Positions 12,664 to 16,200 of a stretch of DNA of 16,200 nucleotides are shown here, piece by piece. Origin of the DNA: DATDYB01 sp036517115 (GTDB lineage Bacteria; Patescibacteriota; Minisyncoccia; Phycocordibacterales; PALSA-1337); NCBI GenBank assembly GCA_036517115.1, contig DATDYB010000034.1:1-16200 (forward strand). The letters are read 5' to 3'. A program made the position numbers and the translations under genes. The notes under the pieces are model-generated. The model did not search any database. It was not told the DNA's origin and saw only the letters and a program-made list of their open reading frames with translations. Within the stretch, counting starts at the first letter, position 1; the number at the start of each line of letters is the position of its first letter.

Positions 12664-13101
12664 ATGTCAGCGCTTAGAAAATTCTTTGTAGTATTCATGC
12701 TCATACTGGTGCTATTACCAGGTAGTGTAGCGGCTCAGGATGGGCGAGGGTCAGCGCAACCCGACGGGAGGGGTAGTGCTCCGTTCCCTGGCCTTGGAAA
12801 TCCTATCCAAGCTAATAGCATTCTTGAGTTTATCAACACCGCCCTCGATGTTATTCTTCAGCTTGCAGTGCCGGTTGCCGTTATCTTTATTATCTGGGCA
12901 GGATTCCTTTTTGTTGTTGCGCGCGGCAATCCTGAAAAGCTTAAAATCGCAAAAAATGCCATTCTGTATTCGCTCATTGGTGTGGCGCTTCTCTTCGGTG
13001 CGCGGTACATCGCCGCCATGCTCACCAATACCCTGAAACAGATCGGATCGGAGCAGATTTTTCTTAATGTAGAGCGCAGTGATAGTCACAAATTTTTATG
13101 A
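12664..13101 (+). CDS. Pilin-like membrane protein 2, T4SS pilin/VirB2-like (145 aa)
   Basis: A signal peptide ends GSVAA (cleavage after about residue 24). A short external segment follows with the repeat DGRGSA at 26-31 and 34-39. Two transmembrane helices (about 60-82 and 95-120) are joined by a basic loop (ARGNPEKLKIAKN). The ATG at 12664 is preferred over an upstream in-frame ATG inside gene 1: it begins the natural signal peptide and lies 7 nt after TATAAT. It overlaps gene 3 by ATGA. The fold plan matches VirB2/TrbC-like pilins. Confidence 0.75.
   Translation: MSALRKFFVVFMLILVLLPGSVAAQDGRGSAQPDGRGSAPFPGLGNPIQANSILEFINTALDVILQLAVPVAVIFIIWAGFLFVVARGNPEKLKIAKNAILYSLIGVALLFGARYIAAMLTNTLKQIGSEQIFLNVERSDSHKFL
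12739..12780 (+). repeat. Six-residue tandem repeat with diverged codons in pilin-like gene 2
   Basis: Codons 26-31 (12739-12756) and 34-39 (12763-12780) both encode DGRGSA, just after the predicted signal cleavage site. Five of six codons differ, all synonymously. The peptide has been kept while the DNA diverged. Confidence 0.75.
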
Positions 13102-13538
13102 AAAAAATAATGCATAATGTAAAAAATTGGAAGTTGGCAATTGTCGGAGTCGTTGCTCTGCTACCCGCAGTTACTCATGCGGTTAGTAATTTACGAGAGC
13201 TTATAGATTTAATTCTCGATTATATTGGCAAAATAATACCCCTCATCTTCGCCCTCACTATCGTCGTGTTTTTATACTGGATATTTATCTACGTTGCGAA
13301 GCCGGATAAAAAAGGTGAAGCTGCGGGATATATCTTTTTCACTGTAATTGCCCTCTTCGTCATGATTTCAATCTGGGGCCTGGTGCAGATTCTTACAGGA
13401 ACATTCTTTCCGGGTGCTCCGTTCGGTCTACCGAGTATTAGGCCTGGGGGAGCAAACAGGTCAGGAAGCTTTGAGTCATCACCAGGAAGAAGTGGTACCT
13501 TCGAGTCGTCGCCTGGAACAGCTGGAAGCAGCCATTAG
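13098..13538 (+). CDS. Pilin-like membrane protein 3 with a repeat tail (146 aa)
   Basis: A signal peptide ends in VTHA (about residue 28). Two transmembrane helices lie at about 42-66 and 77-102, joined by a Lys-rich loop (AKPDKKGEA). The second helix block, ALFVMISIWGLVQIL, closely resembles the LFVMLSIWGLVNFL of gene 4, which shows paralogy. A C-terminal Gly/Ser/Pro tail holds two copies of a 10-residue unit (122-131 and 132-141). Its ATG overlaps the gene 2 stop by ATGA, so translation is probably coupled. The tail should be extracellular or exposed on a fibre surface if this is a pilin. Confidence 0.75.
   Translation: MKKIMHNVKNWKLAIVGVVALLPAVTHAVSNLRELIDLILDYIGKIIPLIFALTIVVFLYWIFIYVAKPDKKGEAAGYIFFTVIALFVMISIWGLVQILTGTFFPGAPFGLPSIRPGGANRSGSFESSPGRSGTFESSPGTAGSSH
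13461..13520 (+). repeat. Two 30-nt units encoding a decapeptide repeat
   Basis: Units 13461-13490 and 13491-13520 encode SGSFESSPGR and SGTFESSPGT. Between them six codons differ synonymously, two change the amino acid and two are identical. This again suggests conservation of the peptide. Confidence 0.8.
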
Positions 13539-13554
13539 TATCCACAGTTTTGCG

Positions 13555-13584
13555 TTGTGGCACCTCCTGGGGTCGTGGTACCAT
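13555..13584 (+). promoter_or_regulatory. Possible promoter of pilin-like gene 4
   Basis: TTGTGG at 13555-13560, an 18-nt spacer ending in TGG (extended -10), then TACCAT at 13579-13584. A second, weaker leaderless option is TTTAGT ending 6 nt before the ATG at 13631. No Shine-Dalgarno site is seen. The gap 13539-13630 holds nothing else. Confidence 0.4.
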
Positions 13585-13630
13585 AAAGAGTAACTTTTAC
13601 CAATAAGGTTTAGTTTAATTTAGTAATCGT

Positions 13631-13978
13631 ATGAAAAAAATATTAGCAGCAGTTGGAGTATGGGCTTTGCCCGCACTCGTGTTCGCTCAGCCGATCGTAG
13701 ATGCGGAGTCACTGTTCGTCAGGATTAAGAATCTTGCCAATCAGATCATCCCGATTATCATCACCCTAACCGTGTTGGTAATCATTTGGGGTATATTCAT
13801 GATGGTTTTGGCTGGCGGTGAGGATAAGAAAGCAAAAGCAAAAGACATTATCTTGTGGGGCACCGTCGGTCTATTCGTCATGCTTTCGATCTGGGGCTTG
13901 GTGAACTTCCTCGGCAGAACGCTTAATCTCGATACGCGAATTCCAACGGAGAAAATAAACAACCTTCTTCCTCGATAG
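13631..13978 (+). CDS. Pilin-like membrane protein 4, T4SS pilin/VirB2-like (115 aa)
   Basis: A short signal peptide ends ALVFA (cleavage after about residue 19), leaving a mature protein of about 96 residues, a size typical of VirB2-like pilins. Helix 1 (about 37-60) and helix 2 (about 73-95) flank a charged loop, GGEDKKAKAKD. The core IILWGTVGLFVMLSIWGLV aligns well with genes 3 and 5. The C-terminus is short and polar. It stands 92 nt after gene 3 and may have its own promoter. Confidence 0.78.
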   Translation: MKKILAAVGVWALPALVFAQPIVDAESLFVRIKNLANQIIPIIITLTVLVIIWGIFMMVLAGGEDKKAKAKDIILWGTVGLFVMLSIWGLVNFLGRTLNLDTRIPTEKINNLLPR

Positions 13979-13987
13979 GAATCCACC

Positions 13988-14293
13988 ATGCCTACCGTAG
14001 CGTATGCGGCGAGGGAAATTCCTGCGGTATCGACGTTCATCGGTTCTCTTGCCAACCACATTTTGAATCCCCTCATTCAGCTCATGTTTGCAGTTGCACT
14101 CATTTACTTCCTCTGGGGGGTGTTCGAATATTTCGTGTTAACCAATGATTCGGGCAAAAGAGCGGAAGGGGCCCAGCATATTCTGTGGGGACTTGTGGGG
14201 ATGTTCATTATGATCAGCGTATACAGTTTGATATATTTTGTTACGGGTACCATCGGCGTTCCGCAGTCAGACCTCCCGCCCGGACTTCGGTAA
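13988..14293 (+). CDS. Pilin-like membrane protein 5, no full signal peptide (101 aa)
   Basis: Two transmembrane helices (about 26-52 and 66-89) surround a loop with TNDSGKRAEG. HILWGLVGMFIMISVYSLI corresponds to the second-helix block of genes 3 and 4. It differs from its paralogues in lacking a hydrophobic signal sequence: the protein begins MPTVAYAAREIP, resembling only the end of one, and an in-frame TAG lies four codons upstream. The start may therefore be genuine, with helix 1 serving as the membrane signal, or the 5' end may have been lost. It follows gene 4 by 9 nt and ends in a Pro-rich tail. Confidence 0.72.
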   Translation: MPTVAYAAREIPAVSTFIGSLANHILNPLIQLMFAVALIYFLWGVFEYFVLTNDSGKRAEGAQHILWGLVGMFIMISVYSLIYFVTGTIGVPQSDLPPGLR

Positions 14294-14308
14294 GAAAACA
14301 CAAACAGT

Positions 14309-14336
14309 AAAAAAGGCGAACCGTGAGGTTCGCCTT
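14309..14336 (-). terminator. Terminator between convergent pilin and SPFH-like operons
   Basis: A perfect 10-bp stem (14313-14322 with 14327-14336) with a GTGA loop. On the minus strand it runs into six T residues (14309-14314) and lies 12 nt past the minus-strand stop at 14349. On the plus strand it lacks a T tract but may still stop the pilin transcript. Confidence 0.82.
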
Positions 14337-14348
14337 GTGCGTTGCTTG

Positions 14349-14777
14349 CTACTGTCTGTAGATATCGATCGTATTACTTGACGCACTTTCGTCCTCAGGA
14401 ATACGGAATTCGATTGTGTTGAACGGCTTGGCGTTGATACCAGCGGCTCTCCCCGTGCCACCCATGTGGTCGATTCGGCTATCATCTCCATCGAACCTTA
14501 CTTCTACTGATACATGGAGGTCTCTCCGAATCCACTCAATGGTGCTCGGATAGTGTTGTTCCACTTTCGTGGTCCAACTACCTTTCGTTGGATACCGTGT
14601 GTCCGACGGATAACGACTGATAGGCCTGTAGGCCTCGTGGGAGTTGGTGGGGGGTAGGAAATTGCGCGCAAGAGCAATCATGACTACCAGCATCACCACC
14701 GCTATTGCTCCTCCGATCCATCTAATAATAGAGGAGTCGGTGCGAGCATTACTGTTTGCTGTAGAAGTTGTTGCCAT
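14349..14777 (-). CDS. Hypothetical single-helix membrane protein (142 aa)
   Basis: This protein was not recognised. A Ser/Thr/Asn-rich N-terminus is followed by one transmembrane helix at about 18-40, then a Tyr/Pro-rich linker (YRPISRYPSDTRYP). A C-terminal domain of about 75 residues contains RRDLHVSVEVRFDGDDSR and ends IDIYRQ. By the positive-inside rule the orientation is ambiguous. It starts 3 nt after the SPFH-like gene stop, so the two are one operon and may form a membrane complex. The Shine-Dalgarno site is weak, suggesting translational coupling. Confidence 0.72.
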   Translation of the reverse strand: MATTSTANSNARTDSSIIRWIGGAIAVVMLVVMIALARNFLPPTNSHEAYRPISRYPSDTRYPTKGSWTTKVEQHYPSTIEWIRRDLHVSVEVRFDGDDSRIDHMGGTGRAAGINAKPFNTIEFRIPEDESASSNTIDIYRQ

Positions 14778-14780
14778 AGA

Positions 14781-15983
14781 TTACGTATTTCCATTCTTTT
14801 TGTTTTTCCGGTTTTTTCTGCCACCACCTCCGCCCCCTCCAGCGTTTCCGCCACTCCCTCCTCCGCCGACGATGCCGCCGACGACACCTCCACCACCGCC
14901 ACCGGTAAGGGCGATTGCGCTCACGTTGTCCGGAATATCTTTCCAGTTGACGTGCGATGAGACACCTTGGCGATATCCGGCAGCCACTTCTGCTTCAATA
15001 AGCGCCTCCGCGTAATCGAGTGTTCCTCCCGACTCAGCCACCATCTCCCGAGCATTCTGTCTGAGCGCGGCAAGCTTTGCCCCGGCGCTTAATGCATCTT
15101 GGACTGCTGGCTCTCGATCGATGCCAAAGAGTTGAGGAGTGCCTGTCCATACGCCGTATCGAATTTCCAGCGCGTCAATATATTCCTCTCCGCCATTTTG
15201 CCGTCTGAACTCATGGCTCATGGCGCCAAGATTTTCCATCACCTCTTCGTCATCTTCAAACGAGATGATGTATTGGTGGAGAAAGCGTTCGGTTTTTGCG
15301 CGGAACACCTTCTCTACGTCATTATCCTCGGCCTCATCAGTATGATTTTCAACGTAATTGACCAGGTATCCCGCCAAAGGTCGTATGGCTAAAAACCAAT
15401 TCGCAGTGAGGTTGATACTTTTGTTATGTTTATTTTTGGTCGGGTATTTCGTTTCCATCTTGCTTTCAGATTTTATTTCGCGTGCCATGTCGACTTTTTT
15501 AAAGACCGACTGGAAGGGGAATTTTAGTCTGAGACCCTTTTGGGAATCTTCTTCGAGATTAGAATACTCGATGTGCAAGACGGGCCTAATGATGATCACT
15601 CGTTTGCCGTTATGAACACCTTCTTCTTCAACTTCTTCGACTCTATACTTGGGGTACCAATTAAAGAAACGGTCTTCAAGCACTGTTCCTTGCAGTCCTC
15701 GATTAAGAAAGACAAAAAGCGGCAGCGTGAAAACGAAGAGGGGTAGCCAGAGTACAAATCCGGCGATCATGCAGGTCAGAAGGTTAGACGAGAAAATGGA
15801 ACTCACCAACATTCCGAACACGAGCATTGCTGCCCATATCCCGACATTGGTGATGAATTTGCCGATGATGGGTTTGTCAGCGCGGCCGATATACTGAACG
15901 GCGTGCGCTCTGTTGAGGTAGACACCACTTCGGATGGGGAAGCATAAGAGTGCCATCAATATGAGGCACAATAGGGTAATCAT
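14781..15983 (-). CDS. SPFH/band-7-like membrane protein with glycine-rich basic tail (400 aa)
   Basis: The N-terminus is hydrophobic, with segments at about 1-18, 45-66 and 69-93. A mixed alpha/beta domain (about 105-290) includes EYSNLEEDSQKGLRLKFPF and LTANWFLAIRPLAGYLVNYV. An EIRYGVWTGTPQLFGI stretch and an AVQDALSAGAKLAALRQNA helix then follow. This order resembles SPFH/band-7 proteins (stomatin/flotillin group) that scaffold membrane domains, but I am only moderately sure. Residues 361-388 are almost all Gly, and the last 12 (RKNRKNKKNGNT) are basic. The start is set at ATG 15983 by AAAGGA 5 nt upstream, although an in-frame ATG exists at 16034. The G-rich tail creates a proline-rich shadow frame on the other strand. 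Confidence 0.7.
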   Translation of the reverse strand: MITLLCLILMALLCFPIRSGVYLNRAHAVQYIGRADKPIIGKFITNVGIWAAMLVFGMLVSSIFSSNLLTCMIAGFVLWLPLFVFTLPLFVFLNRGLQGTVLEDRFFNWYPKYRVEEVEEEGVHNGKRVIIIRPVLHIEYSNLEEDSQKGLRLKFPFQSVFKKVDMAREIKSESKMETKYPTKNKHNKSINLTANWFLAIRPLAGYLVNYVENHTDEAEDNDVEKVFRAKTERFLHQYIISFEDDEEVMENLGAMSHEFRRQNGGEEYIDALEIRYGVWTGTPQLFGIDREPAVQDALSAGAKLAALRQNAREMVAESGGTLDYAEALIEAEVAAGYRQGVSSHVNWKDIPDNVSAIALTGGGGGGVVGGIVGGGGSGGNAGGGGGGGRKNRKNKKNGNT

Positions 15984-16024
15984 AGTAATCCTTTCGTTGA
16001 TTGTTAAGGTTCTTTGCTCCCTAA

Positions 16025-16053
16025 ATTGTAGCATATTTTTTATTGAAAGTCAA
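16025..16053 (-). promoter_or_regulatory. Promoter of the SPFH-like operon
   Basis: On the minus strand: TTGACT (16048-16053), a 17-nt spacer ending in TGC (extended -10), then TACAAT (16025-16030). This is one of the two best promoters in the window. The predicted leader to the ATG at 15983 is about 35 nt and carries the Shine-Dalgarno site. Confidence 0.8.
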
Positions 16054-16110
16054 ACTAACCGTAATGGTTCAATAGCTTGGCATCACCTAATGATTTAGGA
16101 TGGTCGATAT

Positions 16111-16200
16111 ATGCCATACACCAAAAATCCCCACATGCCTCGCATCAGAAAGGAGGCTGCTCAGCTCCTCGTCCGCAAAGGATGGTCGACACGGAAAGTT
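16111..16200 (+). CDS. Probable transposase, N-terminal fragment cut by window end
   Basis: Thirty codons are open to the window end, beginning MPYTKNPHMPRIRKEA and continuing to a GWSTRKV helix. This resembles the N-terminal homeodomain-like helix-turn-helix of integrase-core (IS3/IS481-like) transposases common in Parcubacteria, recognised from memory. The DDE domain would lie beyond the window. A small hairpin (CCTAA/TTAGG, 16086-16099) lies just upstream and could be part of an IS end or block readthrough. The Shine-Dalgarno site (AGGA, 10 nt away) is weak. Confidence 0.55.
   Translation, partial: MPYTKNPHMPRIRKEAAQLLVRKGWSTRKV

Noticed and set aside
14644..15015. A proline-rich plus-strand frame (long Pro runs)
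   Set aside because: It is the complement of the glycine-rich tail of the minus-strand SPFH-like gene and has no promoter or Shine-Dalgarno site.

Overview
The window looks like a chromosome segment of a Patescibacteria (Candidate Phyla Radiation) bacterium, most likely a parcubacterium. The basis is inference. Genes are compact and many proteins are short and unrecognised. There is a tandem set of small signal-peptide proteins with two membrane helices, resembling CPR T4SS/VirB2-type pilins. Many genes also lack a Shine-Dalgarno site and have a -10 box immediately before the ATG. TGA is used as a stop here, so this is not one of the lineages that reassigned TGA. No rRNA, tRNA or CRISPR array was seen.

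Layout. (1) 1-550: nested inverted repeats, then a small minus-strand membrane protein with its own promoter and terminator. (2) 570-2796: a promoter, a predicted 37-codon leaderless leader ORF that overlaps two hairpins, a very strong UUCG-loop terminator, then a full ABC exporter. This looks like an attenuated efflux operon. (3) 2813-3690: a Pol-beta-type nucleotidyltransferase with its own promoter and terminator. (4) 3700-7535: a metallo-beta-lactamase-fold protein with eroded metal ligands, an 86-aa membrane protein behind a perfect DNA dyad, a roughly 195-nt highly structured element (candidate RNA gene), and gyrA, which ends in a 21-bp perfect hairpin and a bidirectional terminator.

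(5) 7539-10214, minus strand: a four-gene operon running from a J-domain-only protein through three unrecognised soluble proteins, with a terminator before the last gene. (6) 10320-14293, plus strand: a leaderless SAM methyltransferase, a membrane-anchored family 1 solute-binding protein, and five pilin-like proteins in series. Several of these genes overlap by ATGA. (7) 14309-16053, minus strand: an SPFH/band-7-like membrane protein with a glycine-rich tail and a downstream single-helix protein, from a near-consensus promoter. (8) 16111-16200: the 5' end of a probable transposase cut by the window edge.

Two initiation modes coexist. Six genes have a GAAAGGA-like or AAGGAG Shine-Dalgarno site (the ABC exporter, the nucleotidyltransferase, the SPFH-like gene and three genes of the J-domain operon). 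Several others are predicted leaderless, with 6-9 nt between the -10 hexamer and the ATG. The best candidates for undescribed biology are the attenuator in front of the ABC exporter, the structured element upstream of gyrA, and the J-domain operon.
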